64,000 nucleotides of DNA, from the NCBI GenBank assembly GCA_964518335.1, contig CAZFDT010000011.1, forward strand, positions 34,219-98,218. The letters run 5' to 3'. Positions 44,940 to 54,534 of this stretch are shown here, piece by piece. Below the pieces are notes generated by a model. It was not told where the DNA came from and did not search any database. It saw nothing but the letters and a program-made list of their open reading frames with translations. Made by a program: the position numbers and the translations under genes. This DNA is from CAZFDT01 sp964518335. Lineage in GTDB: Bacteria; Planctomycetota; Phycisphaerae; Phycisphaerales; Phycisphaeraceae. Position 1 is the first letter of the stretch, and every line of letters starts with the position of its first letter.

Positions 44940-46142
44940 ATGACTGCGTTGCGCGAGGCTGCGGTGGGGATTGTGCGGACGCTGGCCGAGGCCGGGCGGG
45001 TGGCGTATCTGGCGGGCGGGTGCGTGCGTGATCGGCTGCTGGGGATCGAGCCCAAGGACTACGACGTGGCGACGGACGCGCCGCCGGACGTGGTCAAACG
45101 GTTGCTGCGCGGGGCCAAGCTGGTGGGCGAGTCGTTTGGCGTGGTCATGGCGCCGGTGCGCGTCGGCGGTGAGCGGCGGTACATCGAGGTGGCCACGTTC
45201 CGGCGCGAGTGGGGCTACAGCGACGGCCGGCGACCCGACCGCGTCGAGTTCACCGACGCCCAGCACGACGCGCAGCGCCGCGACTTCACCATCAACGGCC
45301 TGTTCGAGGACCCGCTGGCTCACGACGCGATCATCGACCACGTCGGCGGCGTGGCGGACCTGCAGGCCCGGCTCATCCGCGCGATCGGCGACCCCAGCGA
45401 GCGCTTCGGCGAGGACTACCTGCGAATGCTCCGCGCGCCGCGCTTTGCCGCGCGACTGGGTTTCGAGATCGAGGACACGACCGCCCGCGCCATCCGCAAC
45501 AATGCGCGTTACCTGGGCCAGATCAGCCGCGAACGCATCGGCCAGGAGGTGCAGTGGATGCTGCAGGGCGATCACCCGGCGCGAGCCGCCGAGTTGATCC
45601 AGGCGCTGCATCTGGACGCGACGACGCTGCACGAGGATCACGCCGACGTGCCGCTGCCGACGATGCGGGCGATCGAGCGTCGCGCCTACCCGACGCTGCT
45701 GGCGGCGTGGCTGATCGATCGCGGCGGATCGATCGACAGTGTGCGGCGGTGGCGGCGGGCGCTGTGCCTGAGCAACGACGAGTCGAACGCGCTGAAGGCG
45801 ACGCTGGAGATCGCCGCGCAATGGATGGGGTGGGAGTCGATGAATGTGGCGCAGCGCAAGCGGTTGCTGGCGCGGGAGCATGGTTGCGAAGGGCTGGCGC
45901 TGTTTGCGGCGCGTCACCCGCGGAATCTGGTCGAGCCGGTGCAGCGTGATGCGGCGGTGCTGCTGGCTGAGGGCGTGGCCCCCCCACCGTGGGTCACGGG
46001 CGACGACCTGATCGCGCTGGGCTGCACGCCGGGGCCGGAGTTTAAGCGCTGGCTTGACGAGGTGTATGACGCCCAGTTGGAGCAGCGCGTGGCCGACCGT
46101 CAGCAGGCGATGGACCTGTTGCGGCGCCTGGCGGGGGCGTGA
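44940..46142 (+). CDS. CCA-adding enzyme / poly(A) polymerase family tRNA nucleotidyltransferase
   Basis: 400 residues. AYLAGGCVRDRLLGIEPKDYDVATDAPPD is the class II nucleotidyltransferase head with GGxVRD and the catalytic DxD of the Pol-beta fold. RRDFTINGLF and EDYLRMLRAPRFAARLGF are the following conserved blocks. It would complete tRNA 3' CCA ends, fitting the lack of encoded CCA in the two tRNA-Thr genes here. The ATG at 44940 is favoured by the -10 box 7 nt upstream; the longer open frame from 44682 crosses repeats and is not coding. Confidence 0.93.
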   Translation: MTALREAAVGIVRTLAEAGRVAYLAGGCVRDRLLGIEPKDYDVATDAPPDVVKRLLRGAKLVGESFGVVMAPVRVGGERRYIEVATFRREWGYSDGRRPDRVEFTDAQHDAQRRDFTINGLFEDPLAHDAIIDHVGGVADLQARLIRAIGDPSERFGEDYLRMLRAPRFAARLGFEIEDTTARAIRNNARYLGQISRERIGQEVQWMLQGDHPARAAELIQALHLDATTLHEDHADVPLPTMRAIERRAYPTLLAAWLIDRGGSIDSVRRWRRALCLSNDESNALKATLEIAAQWMGWESMNVAQRKRLLAREHGCEGLALFAARHPRNLVEPVQRDAAVLLAEGVAPPPWVTGDDLIALGCTPGPEFKRWLDEVYDAQLEQRVADRQQAMDLLRRLAGA

Positions 46143-46198
46143 CGCACGCGGCGTGCTATCATCTTCGCCCATCGCCCCTTGCGGTTGGCCGGAGGTTT

Positions 46199-46834
46199 AT
46201 GGAAGCCTGGCTTCATGATGCAATGGTGACGCTCAGCACGCACGCGGGCTGGCTGGGCGTGTACGTCGCCATCGTGACGGTGCTGCTGGTGTCGGGGCTG
46301 GGGCTGCCGATCCCGGAGGACATCCCGCTGCTGCTGGCCGGGATGCTGTGCGGCATGGGTCGGGCTAATATCTGGGTGATGGTGCCGCTGACGTTCGCGG
46401 CGGTGGTGATTGCCGACCTGATGGTGTTCACGATGGGCCGAGTGTGCGGCCACCACGTGCCGCGGCTGCCGATCGTGGGACGGTATCTGACACCGGCACG
46501 GTTGGCGCGGGCCGAGCAGGCGTTTCACAACCACGGGGGCAAGACCCTGTTCATCGCCCGTTTCCTGCCAGGCGTTCGATCGGCGATCTATTTCACAGCG
46601 GGCACGTTCAAGATTCCGCTGTGGAAAATGGTGGCGTTCGACGGCGCGGCGGCGGTGCTGAGCGTGCCGACGCTGGTGCTGGTGGGCTACTTCGGGGCGG
46701 CGTATTTCGACCAGGTGGTCGAGTTCGTCGAGCGGACGCAGATCGGCATTGCGGTGCTGGCGGTGCTGGCCGTGGTGGGTTTTGTCATGTGGCGCAGGCG
46801 ACGCCGTCGCCGCGTGGCGTCGGCGGGAGCGTGA
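46199..46834 (+). CDS. DedA-family membrane protein
   Basis: 211 residues with five to six membrane helices. GLGLPIPEDIPLLLAGMLCG and ARFLPGVRSAIYFTAGTFKIP are the two re-entrant DedA motifs with conserved Glu and Arg. DedA proteins are lipid scramblases/flippases supporting envelope homeostasis. A basic C-terminal tail (WRRRRRRR). GGAGG lies just before the ATG at 46199. Its stop is 2 bp from the next ATG, so it is co-transcribed with the lipoprotein gene. Confidence 0.93.
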   Translation: MEAWLHDAMVTLSTHAGWLGVYVAIVTVLLVSGLGLPIPEDIPLLLAGMLCGMGRANIWVMVPLTFAAVVIADLMVFTMGRVCGHHVPRLPIVGRYLTPARLARAEQAFHNHGGKTLFIARFLPGVRSAIYFTAGTFKIPLWKMVAFDGAAAVLSVPTLVLVGYFGAAYFDQVVEFVERTQIGIAVLAVLAVVGFVMWRRRRRRRVASAGA

Positions 46835-46836
46835 CG

Positions 46837-47874
46837 ATGCGGCGTGTGGCGGGCATCATGGCGGCGGCAACGGTTCTGGCCGCGGCGCTGACGTGCGGAT
46901 GTCGCCGGGAAGAGCCCACTGCAACGCCTCCTGCGCCTGACGAGCCTGTGCCCATACAACCCGCTGCCACCGACTCGCTTCTGCCGTTGACGGCCATCAA
47001 CGGCGACGTGGCGATGCTGGCGTGGTTCGACATCAGGGAGGCATCGCCCCAGGCCATCCATTCCTCGCTGCAGGCACTGGGGTCGGCGCGTGCCGCCGTG
47101 CCCGACGACATCGAGCAACGGCTGGAACTGTTCGGCGTGTTCCGCGATGCTTTTGTCGCGGCCGGCGGCCAGGCGATCGTGCTGGGCTTCGTCACGGTAA
47201 ATCACGACCCTCCCGCCGCCGGCGGCGTTACGACTCGACCGTTCCTTCTGATCAAGGTTGATCCGGCTGTGGACCCGCAGGAATTTCAACGCATCGTGGA
47301 CGCCGCGGCGAGTGCGCCGACGTCAACGATGCTGGCTCGTTATGCGCCGGGTTGGCTGCACGTGCAGGGCTCGCAGTTGGCGGCCGTGCCCGAGGACGGC
47401 GACCCGACCACGGCTGCGGCGCTGCTGGACCCACTGGCGGAAGCGGGTGACGCCCCGGTGCGAATGGCGCTGCACTTGACCGGCCCGGTACGACAGGCCC
47501 TCCACCACGCCAGACAACGACTGACGCCAACGCTGATCGATCCCCTGCTCGGCCTTGAGACGGCATCCGTGGCGCTGACCCTGGGTGAACGACCGAAGCT
47601 GGCCACGCGCATGCGATTTACTGACGCCACGGCCGCCGCCACGTTCAATGCCGTGTGTCAGGCCCTGGTCCTCCGCGGGCGATCCGCGGTAAACGGTCAG
47701 GCCGACGCCTTACTGGACAGCGCCATGGAGCAACTGGCGTTCGAACAGGACGGCTGCATGCTTTCCTTGTCACTCGACGAGACCGTGGTTCGCGCCGCAC
47801 CACAACTGGCGCCGCTGATCACGCCACTGATACTGGACCCGGCCGTCGAACCGGTGACGAGCGCCGGGCCGTGA
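46837..47874 (+). CDS. Probable lipoprotein, function unknown
   Basis: 345 residues. MRRVAGIMAAATVLAAALTCG then Cys-22 is a lipoprotein-like signal, followed by a Pro-rich linker (PTATPPAPDEPVPIQPAA). The soluble domain has DUF3352-like features (GDVAMLAWFDIRE; a long alpha/beta region with LALTLG-type strands) but I do not assign it firmly. GGGAG lies 7 nt before the ATG. Second gene of the DedA pair, convergent with the DUF4159 gene 16 bp away. Confidence 0.7.
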   Translation: MRRVAGIMAAATVLAAALTCGCRREEPTATPPAPDEPVPIQPAATDSLLPLTAINGDVAMLAWFDIREASPQAIHSSLQALGSARAAVPDDIEQRLELFGVFRDAFVAAGGQAIVLGFVTVNHDPPAAGGVTTRPFLLIKVDPAVDPQEFQRIVDAAASAPTSTMLARYAPGWLHVQGSQLAAVPEDGDPTTAAALLDPLAEAGDAPVRMALHLTGPVRQALHHARQRLTPTLIDPLLGLETASVALTLGERPKLATRMRFTDATAAATFNAVCQALVLRGRSAVNGQADALLDSAMEQLAFEQDGCMLSLSLDETVVRAAPQLAPLITPLILDPAVEPVTSAGP

Positions 47875-47890
47875 CGATGGCGTGCCGGAA

Positions 47891-48559
47891 TCAATGCGTC
47901 AGGGCATACACCAGGGCGTTGGCGTTGACCTGGGCCGCGTTGCGAAGTTCGTTGCCGCCGCAGCAGCAGCACCCGCCGCCGGCGTGGGCCGTGTCGTTGA
48001 GGCCCAGCGGCGAGAAGATCACCGCCAGGCGCCCTCCCACGTGCAGACCCAGCACCGCGTCGCCCTCGTAGGGCTTGCGGCCGATCAGCTCAGTGATCTC
48101 GTAAAGCGTGGCAAAAAGTGGGTGATCCATCTTGACCGGCTGCAGTTGACCTTGCGGCAATGCGCGGGCGATCAGGGCGCGGAAGCTGTCGGCCCAGGCG
48201 GCGTTGGAGCAGCCCGCCGAGGCCAGCACGAACCCGCCGCGCTCGATATACGCACGGAATCGAGCCGTTTCCTCGTCACCCAGTGCAAACGCCTGCTCCC
48301 CGCTCATCACCACGAAGGGGTAGCGGTAAAGATCGTCGCCGCCAAGATCGACGCGGTCGAAAGTGCGATGCACGCGAATGTCGGTCCTCCGACCGACCAG
48401 ATCGAGGAAGCCCGAGGAGAAGCAGATGCCCGAGCGCCCGCCGGCATAGCTGAGCATGCCGACGCGCACCACGCCCTCGGCGGGTTCCACTGCAGCGTCT
48501 TCGCCACGGGCCGTTGCCGCCAGGATCAGGCAGATCATCGCCAGTACGCTCGCACGCAT
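47891..48559 (-). CDS. Exported DUF4159-domain protein
   Basis: 222 residues. Signal peptide MRASVLAMICLILAATARG. RVGMLSYAGGRSGICFSSGFLDLV, YPFVVMSGEQAF and IERGGFVLASAGCSN fit the DUF4159 family, whose members accompany MoxR/BatA/VWA clusters in planctomycetes. A cluster of four cysteines (GGGCCCCGGNE) near the C terminus is a family feature that may bind metal. Last gene of the minus-strand membrane cluster; its ATG abuts the stop of the gene upstream. Confidence 0.85.
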   Translation of the reverse strand: MRASVLAMICLILAATARGEDAAVEPAEGVVRVGMLSYAGGRSGICFSSGFLDLVGRRTDIRVHRTFDRVDLGGDDLYRYPFVVMSGEQAFALGDEETARFRAYIERGGFVLASAGCSNAAWADSFRALIARALPQGQLQPVKMDHPLFATLYEITELIGRKPYEGDAVLGLHVGGRLAVIFSPLGLNDTAHAGGGCCCCGGNELRNAAQVNANALVYALTH

Positions 48560-49935
48560 CAGTGTCGCTCCTGGGTCGGGGCAGGTTGCGCCAGCAGGCG
48601 GAAATAGTCGGCCACGAGCCGACGATAGGCGCGCGGCGCCAGCTCGATCGCAGCCCGCTGCGGCGACACGTCTACCTCGCCTGGCCGCACCACTTCATCA
48701 TAGCGCCCCGTCGCCAGCGGATGATCGACAGGCGGCTCGATCGCCGGCGAACCTCCTTCGACGAGACGGCCCGAGTCGGTGGCTTCGATCGAGTCCCCCA
48801 GACGCCCGCGCGCGGCGGCGACGGCATCGCGCAGTCGAGCCAGCCACTGCATGATCGCTTCGTCCGTGGCCGCGGCCGCCGGAACCACTGCAGCAAGCTC
48901 GCCTGCATGCGTCGCCAGCCCCGCGCGCATCGCCTCCAGCTCGCCCACCTTCTGCCGCCACGCCTGCCAGTCGAAATCGGCCGCCGCCTCGGTCGCCTCC
49001 CGCAGCAGTTCCGTCGTCAGTCTCTCCAGCTCCCGCAGCGCCGCCCGAATGGAATCGCGGTCATCTGCAGCGCCCCTCGCTTCTTCCAGGGCACGCGTCG
49101 CAGCTTCCCGCCGCGTCTGAGGCACAATCGCGTGGCGACGCGATCGCGCCGACCCTGCCTCCACGCGAAAGGCCATCGGTTCACGCACATCCACCAGCGT
49201 CCGCACAAAAGCACGCTCGCCCGCGCGCGGCATCGCCCACCGTCGCGACGGCTCGCCTCCCTCATCCAATTCGACCAGCTCGGCCTGCTCCACCGCCCTG
49301 CCTCCAACCGTCACCGCCACTGTTGCATCGTCGCCGCTCCATACCTCCGCCGGCGACACCGACACGTCCAGTCGCGTCAGGCTGAACGGGGGATGGTCCC
49401 CCCACGGGTCGGCCAACCGCAGCAGCCCGCCGCCCACCAGTCGCGGCAACGCCAGCCCCAGCGCGAGCCACGCCAGCAGCACCGCCGTCGTCAGTTCCGT
49501 GTGTCGGCGAAGCCGTGTGCGATCCATGATGCCTTCGGGGTCCATGCCCTGCAGCGCTTTCCACCCGTGCGCCGTCACGCGCGGCTGGTTCGGCAATTGC
49601 ACCGCGTTGATGAGCGGATTAGTCGGTCGATCGTGGGCGATCTCCAGTCGCCGGGCGACCGCGGCGATCGAATCGCGTCGCTGGCGGACCATCAGAATGG
49701 CACCGGCGCTCCCTGCCGCAAAGACGGCACCGAGCAGCATCGCGCGACCGATGGACGCAAGCGGCCACGCAGCATCGACGAGGACCAGTACCAGCACCGT
49801 CAACTGCAACCGCCACGCCAGCCCCAGCGTCGCCGCGATGCGCCCGCACGATTGTCGCCGCCGCGCCACGTCGCCCAGCAGGTTACGCACGGCCGCGTCG
49901 GAACTGGCACGATGTTGCTCAGCACTCGCCTGCAT
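48559..49935 (-). CDS. Membrane protein with coiled-coil region in VWA cluster
   Basis: 458 residues. Two N-terminal membrane helices (LQLTVLVLVLVDAAWPLA; RAMLLGAVFAAGSAGAILMV), a third near residue 150 (TTAVLLAWLALGLALP), an exported beta-rich part (SLTRLDVSVSPAEVWSGDDATVAVTV), then long helices. Resembles the DUF4175-like proteins of planctomycete aerotolerance-type clusters, but I am not certain. The ATG at 49935 overlaps the stop of the upstream gene (TAATG), so translation is coupled. Confidence 0.75.
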   Translation of the reverse strand: MQASAEQHRASSDAAVRNLLGDVARRRQSCGRIAATLGLAWRLQLTVLVLVLVDAAWPLASIGRAMLLGAVFAAGSAGAILMVRQRRDSIAAVARRLEIAHDRPTNPLINAVQLPNQPRVTAHGWKALQGMDPEGIMDRTRLRRHTELTTAVLLAWLALGLALPRLVGGGLLRLADPWGDHPPFSLTRLDVSVSPAEVWSGDDATVAVTVGGRAVEQAELVELDEGGEPSRRWAMPRAGERAFVRTLVDVREPMAFRVEAGSARSRRHAIVPQTRREAATRALEEARGAADDRDSIRAALRELERLTTELLREATEAAADFDWQAWRQKVGELEAMRAGLATHAGELAAVVPAAAATDEAIMQWLARLRDAVAAARGRLGDSIEATDSGRLVEGGSPAIEPPVDHPLATGRYDEVVRPGEVDVSPQRAAIELAPRAYRRLVADYFRLLAQPAPTQERH

Positions 49936-52190
49936 TACAACCATCCCATGCGACGGCGACATAGCCACTCGACGCCCAGGGCTCCGACGATGACCACCAG
50001 CACCAGCGGGCGATGCAGGTCGTACTCGAAGCGATCCGGCACGGCGACGGCGGCCTCGCCATCCTGCAAAAACGCCGCCACCGCGTCAGCGTCGTCCACG
50101 TCAAGGCAAGCGCCGCCGCTGCCCTCGGCCAGCGCCTTGAGCACCTCCGGCCGCGCCGATGTGTCGAGCAACTCGACCGATCGATCGTACGCCGCCAGCC
50201 TTGCCGTCAGCGTCGTGCCCTCGTCGCCAGGCAACTGCAGCGTCACTGCGTACACGCCAGACTGCTTGGGCACGATCGCCCCGTGATGCGCCAACGACCC
50301 CGGCGCCGATCGCGTCAGCGGCACCGGCCGTTCGACACCATCGGGGCCTCGGACCGTCAGGCGCGGCGCGACGCCATGGACAGGATAGCGCGATGCCGCG
50401 GTCACGCCCACCGAGTCGCCCGGCTCGGCGGCCAGGTGCGATAACTGCAGCGACCAGTCCTGCCCCGGCAGAAACTCGCCCCCCGCCGTCAGCCACCGGA
50501 TCGCACGCGACCAGAACAGGGCGTACACCGACTCGTGCTCGGCCAGCGAAGCGGGCGTGAACGCCCACCGCCACAAACCGTCGCTGAGCACGGCGAACAC
50601 CCGGCCCTCACCCACGCGCTGATGCACCACCGCCGCCATTGCCCCGGGAAGTGCCCCCGGCGCGGTCCCCGCACCAGCCCCCGCCGTCTGCTCAAGCAGC
50701 ACGACCGACGCCGCCCGCCGCCCCTGCACCACCGTCGCCGCGATCATATCGGGCAGGTGGGTTACTGCAGCGTCCATCTCCGCCGCGATCTCCGCCAGCA
50801 GCGGCGAGGCGACGCCGCCCGGCGCAAGCCTCACCCGCAGATTGCCCACCACCCGCTCGCCCCAGTCCACCGGCTCGACGGCCGCCAGCAGCGCCGCGGC
50901 GGTCGCGTCGCGCTCGAACGGTCGGCCTCGCGCCAGCACCAACGCCCCGCCCTGCCGCACATAGTCCACCAGCCGCTGCGCCGTCTCGCCGCCAAAGAAT
51001 GCCTCGACACCCTTGCCCAGCACGATCGCGTCGTAGCTTGACAGGTTTTCGGCGCGTGCCGTCGCCATGTCGTCGTGCTGCACCAGATCGCGACCGTTGG
51101 ACACGCGCACGTGCGCCGTCACCGTCACCTGCGGGTCCTGCTGCAGTTGGCGCACCAGGAAGCGCGTGTCCCAGTACGGTTGGCCCTCGAACACTGCCAC
51201 GCGCAGCTTCTGCCGCGTTACCTCGACGAATACGTGGCGACGATTGTTTTCGACAACACGCTCGGGCGGCGCCCGGCCGTCAGTCGCTCGCACGCCGATC
51301 TCGTATCCGTGGATTGTGGTCGCCCGCCCCGGTGCGGCGCGCGGCGCCACGTCGAAGGCAGCGCGTATCGAACCCGATGTCGGTGTGACCAGTGTCCGCG
51401 ACTCGACGATCTCGTCATCGCGTCGCAGTTCCAGCACGAGGCGCTGCCCGTCGAAACCTCGCTGTGTGATCTGGGCGTGGATCGTCGTCGTCTGACCGTC
51501 GAACACTCGCTGGGCATCGGCCCAGGCATGAACGGCGAGGTCGGGACTGTCGCGCCTCGCGCCCACCGGCACCGCCAGAACACGCCAGCCCGCCTCTCGG
51601 AGCCGCCGACCCAACGCGGCGTCGTCCCCCACGCGCGTGTCGTGGCCGTCGCTGAGCACAAGGACCACCGCAGCACCCTGCTGCGGCTGATGCGCCAGCT
51701 CGCCCAGCACATCGATGAGGTGCGTACCCCGACCAGCAGGCTGCAGTTCCGCGACCTCCTCAAGGGCGACGCGGCGCGGCTGCTCGTCGAATGCCACCAC
51801 CTGCAGCCGCGCCTGCCCGGACCACTCGACCAATCGCCTCGCGTTGAGCCAGTCGCGGCCCACCGCCTCGGCGCGCGACAGCGTACGCCCGCCGATCACC
51901 ACGTCGGCTTCGGCCATGCTGCGCGAGGTGTCGGCAAAAACGACCAGGCGCACCGACGATGACGTGACATCGTCACCCGGCACGCGAACACTCGGTCCCG
52001 CCAACAGCCACGCCACGCCCACGATCGCCAGCAGGCGCAGCGGCAGCAGCGCCCCCCGCCGCCACGCCGACTCGTCGCGACCCCGCAGCAGGTACCACCA
52101 TAGCGCTGCAGTGACCGCCCCGCCGATCAGGAGCAGCGTCAGGCCGGGTCCCAGGGGGGGGCGGAACGCATCGGGCCAGAGATCAGGCAT
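49935..52190 (-). CDS. Membrane-anchored VWA/glutamine-amidotransferase-like protein
   Basis: 751 residues. Two N-terminal helices (LTLLLIGGAVTAALWWYLL; LLPLRLLAIVGVAWLLAG), then a von Willebrand A-like fold with a modified MIDAS (VVFADTSRSMAEAD) and VLVLSDGHDT, then a region like class I glutamine amidotransferase folds (YDAIVLGKGVEAFFGGETAQRLVDYVRQGGALVLARG), and a final helix (PLVLVVIVGALGVEWL). Typical second VWA protein of BatA-type clusters; role in envelope stress is inferred from family context. Overlaps the BatA-like gene by 8 bp. Confidence 0.85.
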   Translation of the reverse strand: MPDLWPDAFRPPLGPGLTLLLIGGAVTAALWWYLLRGRDESAWRRGALLPLRLLAIVGVAWLLAGPSVRVPGDDVTSSSVRLVVFADTSRSMAEADVVIGGRTLSRAEAVGRDWLNARRLVEWSGQARLQVVAFDEQPRRVALEEVAELQPAGRGTHLIDVLGELAHQPQQGAAVVLVLSDGHDTRVGDDAALGRRLREAGWRVLAVPVGARRDSPDLAVHAWADAQRVFDGQTTTIHAQITQRGFDGQRLVLELRRDDEIVESRTLVTPTSGSIRAAFDVAPRAAPGRATTIHGYEIGVRATDGRAPPERVVENNRRHVFVEVTRQKLRVAVFEGQPYWDTRFLVRQLQQDPQVTVTAHVRVSNGRDLVQHDDMATARAENLSSYDAIVLGKGVEAFFGGETAQRLVDYVRQGGALVLARGRPFERDATAAALLAAVEPVDWGERVVGNLRVRLAPGGVASPLLAEIAAEMDAAVTHLPDMIAATVVQGRRAASVVLLEQTAGAGAGTAPGALPGAMAAVVHQRVGEGRVFAVLSDGLWRWAFTPASLAEHESVYALFWSRAIRWLTAGGEFLPGQDWSLQLSHLAAEPGDSVGVTAASRYPVHGVAPRLTVRGPDGVERPVPLTRSAPGSLAHHGAIVPKQSGVYAVTLQLPGDEGTTLTARLAAYDRSVELLDTSARPEVLKALAEGSGGACLDVDDADAVAAFLQDGEAAVAVPDRFEYDLHRPLVLVVIVGALGVEWLCRRRMGWL

Positions 52191-54033
52191 CGCGCCTACC
52201 TCCCCATCGGTGGCCGGCCACCAGCGGCTCGGCGATCAGGCACAGCACGCTGGCCGTCAGAAGCAGCGGCCACAGTTCGAGCTCGCGGCCGCGCACGAAC
52301 GTTGCAGTGGTCTCCCCTTCACGTGCGGGTGCAGCGTCTTCTTCGCCCAGCGTACGCAGGTCGCTCTCGGTCGCGGCCAATTCCACCCACCGCCCGTCCG
52401 GCAGCGGCCCGGGAAGACCCAGCCGGGGATCGTCTCCGCGCGTGGTCGGGTGGAGGTTGGGCGAGGGGCCGCCGTGCGACGGCGACAGGCTGCGGATCAA
52501 CTGGTGCAGGAGCGGTGCGAACGCCGGCCCGCGCGCAAAATCGGTGCCGGCCGGCGACAGGTCCGCCCAGATCCGCACCAGCCGACGTTGCTGCAGCTGA
52601 CTCGTCGATACCAGAGGCGAGCCGTCGTCGAACGCGATCAGGATCTCCCCCGCGTCCGCATCAGCGACGGACGGGCGGGAGAATCGGGCATCCAGCAGTG
52701 GCTGCAGCGACGATCCCTCGAAGACCTCCAGCACCGGCGAGTCCGCGCGGAAACTGCCCACGCCCTTCACCCGGTCGGTCATGATGCGGTCGGGCGAATC
52801 GACGATCTGAATCACCGTCGCCGTCTCGGGCATCGCCTCGTCGATGGCCACGTTCCCGGCCTCGACGAGCACGGCCACGTCCACCTCGCCGCCGATCGAC
52901 TCCTGCGGCGATGCCATGGCGACCTCGAGTCCCGAGCCGTCGGCCCGCAGCGCGCGACTGACAAAAAATGCTGCAGTGGCCGGATCATCGACGCCGGCCG
53001 AGGTCACCAGCGTCACCGGCCGCGCCGAGACAACATCGAGAAACAGCCCTGTCTGGTCGTCGGCGGCGAGCGCGTCGCCCGCGTGGTCGATGCGAAAGCC
53101 GATCTCCGCCACGCCGGTTACGCGCGGCGTGAAGTCGAATCGAACCGTGCCGTGGGCATAGGCGTCGAGCCGCACCAACTTGCGCGTGTCGTCGCCGTCG
53201 TGCGTCATCACGACCGCGATATCCTGCGCTTGCGGCGTGAAGTTGCCGACCTGCACTGACACGGCCGCGGGCTGGCCGGCGACGGTGCGGGCCGCCAGGG
53301 GCGACGGCGCGAACACGGCCAGGTTCGGCTGCTCCCGTCCGATGCGATAGGCGCCGACCGGGATCGTCGGATCGCGGGGCAGGCTGACCCATTGCGAAGC
53401 CTGCATGTCGCTGAAGATGACCACGCGAGGCAGGCGATGGCCATGCTCCGGCGGCGCGAGGCGCGCCAGCTCGGCCCGCGCCAGGCTCACTGCAGCGGCC
53501 GCGTCGCCGTGCGTGAGTACGGGCTCGACGGCCTCCAGGCGGGCTGCCAGGTGTGCAAAGTTTGCACTCGGCGCCGGCGCCAGCGCGGCGGGAGCGTCGT
53601 CGAGCAGGATCACCGTGGCCACGTCGCGCGACGGGTCGAGGCGTTCCAGCAGGGCGATCGCCCGCCGCCGGGCGTCGTCGAACAGCGTGGCGCCGCGGTC
53701 GGTGCGGGTCATGGAAGCGCTGCGATCGACGACGATGGCGACGGCCACGCCCTGCCGTCCCGCCGCTGCCAGCGTGCGCCCGTGCCACACCGGCCGCGTC
53801 AGCGCCAACATTATCGCGGCTATCGCCGTGATTCGCAGGGCCATGAGCAGCCAGTGTCGTGGTCGCAGCCACCGGGCGGTGTCGGCCGCCGCCTGCTGCA
53901 GGAACCGCACCGCCGGGAACGCCACTAGGCGCCCGCCGCGGGAGCTGAGCAGGTGGGCCAGCACGGGCAGCCCCGTCGCCGCCAGGCCCCACGCCCAAGC
54001 CGGGTTGACCAGTTCGAGCATCGCCACGACCAT
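52183..54033 (-). CDS. BatA-like N-terminal domain and VWA membrane protein
   Basis: 616 residues. LELVNPAWAWGLAATGLPVLAHLLSSR...VAFPAVRFL is the BatA N-terminal domain with one membrane helix; a second helix (LRITAIAAIMLALTRPVW) precedes a VWA domain with the MIDAS DRSAS (VAIVVDRSASMTR) and RVVIFSDMQAS. The C-terminal helix is LLLTASVLCLIAEPL. Members sit with MoxR ATPase and DUF58 genes, but neither is present here. The ATG at 54033 is supported by TAGAAT 6 nt upstream; an ATG at 54021 is possible. Head of the four-gene minus-strand cluster. Confidence 0.85.
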   Translation of the reverse strand: MVVAMLELVNPAWAWGLAATGLPVLAHLLSSRGGRLVAFPAVRFLQQAAADTARWLRPRHWLLMALRITAIAAIMLALTRPVWHGRTLAAAGRQGVAVAIVVDRSASMTRTDRGATLFDDARRRAIALLERLDPSRDVATVILLDDAPAALAPAPSANFAHLAARLEAVEPVLTHGDAAAAVSLARAELARLAPPEHGHRLPRVVIFSDMQASQWVSLPRDPTIPVGAYRIGREQPNLAVFAPSPLAARTVAGQPAAVSVQVGNFTPQAQDIAVVMTHDGDDTRKLVRLDAYAHGTVRFDFTPRVTGVAEIGFRIDHAGDALAADDQTGLFLDVVSARPVTLVTSAGVDDPATAAFFVSRALRADGSGLEVAMASPQESIGGEVDVAVLVEAGNVAIDEAMPETATVIQIVDSPDRIMTDRVKGVGSFRADSPVLEVFEGSSLQPLLDARFSRPSVADADAGEILIAFDDGSPLVSTSQLQQRRLVRIWADLSPAGTDFARGPAFAPLLHQLIRSLSPSHGGPSPNLHPTTRGDDPRLGLPGPLPDGRWVELAATESDLRTLGEEDAAPAREGETTATFVRGRELELWPLLLTASVLCLIAEPLVAGHRWGGRRDA

Positions 54034-54039
54034 CACGTC

Positions 54040-54045
54040 ATTCTA
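54040..54045 (-). promoter_or_regulatory. -10 box (TAGAAT) 6 nt before the BatA-like ATG
   Basis: Plus ATTCTA (54040-54045) reads TAGAAT on the minus strand, 6 nt before the ATG at 54033. The bcp gene diverges 28 bp away, so this region serves both directions. Confidence 0.4.
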
Positions 54046-54060
54046 GAGGAGCATTGCGCC

Positions 54061-54534
54061 ATGGCCTATGTCGATCCCGGCACCCAAGCCCCCGCGTTCA
54101 CGCTCGCCGACGGCGCGGGCACGACACACAAACTCACCAACTACAAGGGCAAGTGGGTCGTACTCTACTTCTATCCCAAGGACGACACCTCCGGTTGCAC
54201 GAAGCAGGCGTGCCAGTTCAACGACGCACTGCAACAGTTCGAGAAGCGCGGGGCCGTGGTCCTGGGCGTCAGCCCCGACGACGAGAAGAGCCACGCCAGG
54301 TTCGCCGGCAAGTACAAGCTGGGCTTTCCCCTGCTGGCCGACCCGCAGAAGAAGACTCTCGAAGCCTACGGCGTGTGGCAGGAAAAGAGCATGTACGGCC
54401 GCAAATACATGGGCGTGGTGCGCACCACCTACCTGATCGACCCGAAAGGCAAAGTCGCCGCCCGCTGGGACAAGGTCTCCGTGCCCGATCATGACGCGGA
54501 AGTACTCAAGAAGCTCGATGAGCTGGCGGAGTGA
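54061..54534 (+). CDS. bcp: Thioredoxin-dependent peroxiredoxin, BCP/PrxQ type
   Basis: 157 residues. FYPKDDTSGCTKQACQF holds the peroxidatic Cys-46 and the resolving Cys-51 in the same helix, the atypical two-cysteine PrxQ arrangement. It reduces hydroperoxides in the cytoplasm using thioredoxin. GAGGAG lies about 9 nt before the ATG. Divergent from the BatA-like gene; its last 29 bp overlap the convergent small gene at 54506. Confidence 0.97.
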   Translation: MAYVDPGTQAPAFTLADGAGTTHKLTNYKGKWVVLYFYPKDDTSGCTKQACQFNDALQQFEKRGAVVLGVSPDDEKSHARFAGKYKLGFPLLADPQKKTLEAYGVWQEKSMYGRKYMGVVRTTYLIDPKGKVAARWDKVSVPDHDAEVLKKLDELAE

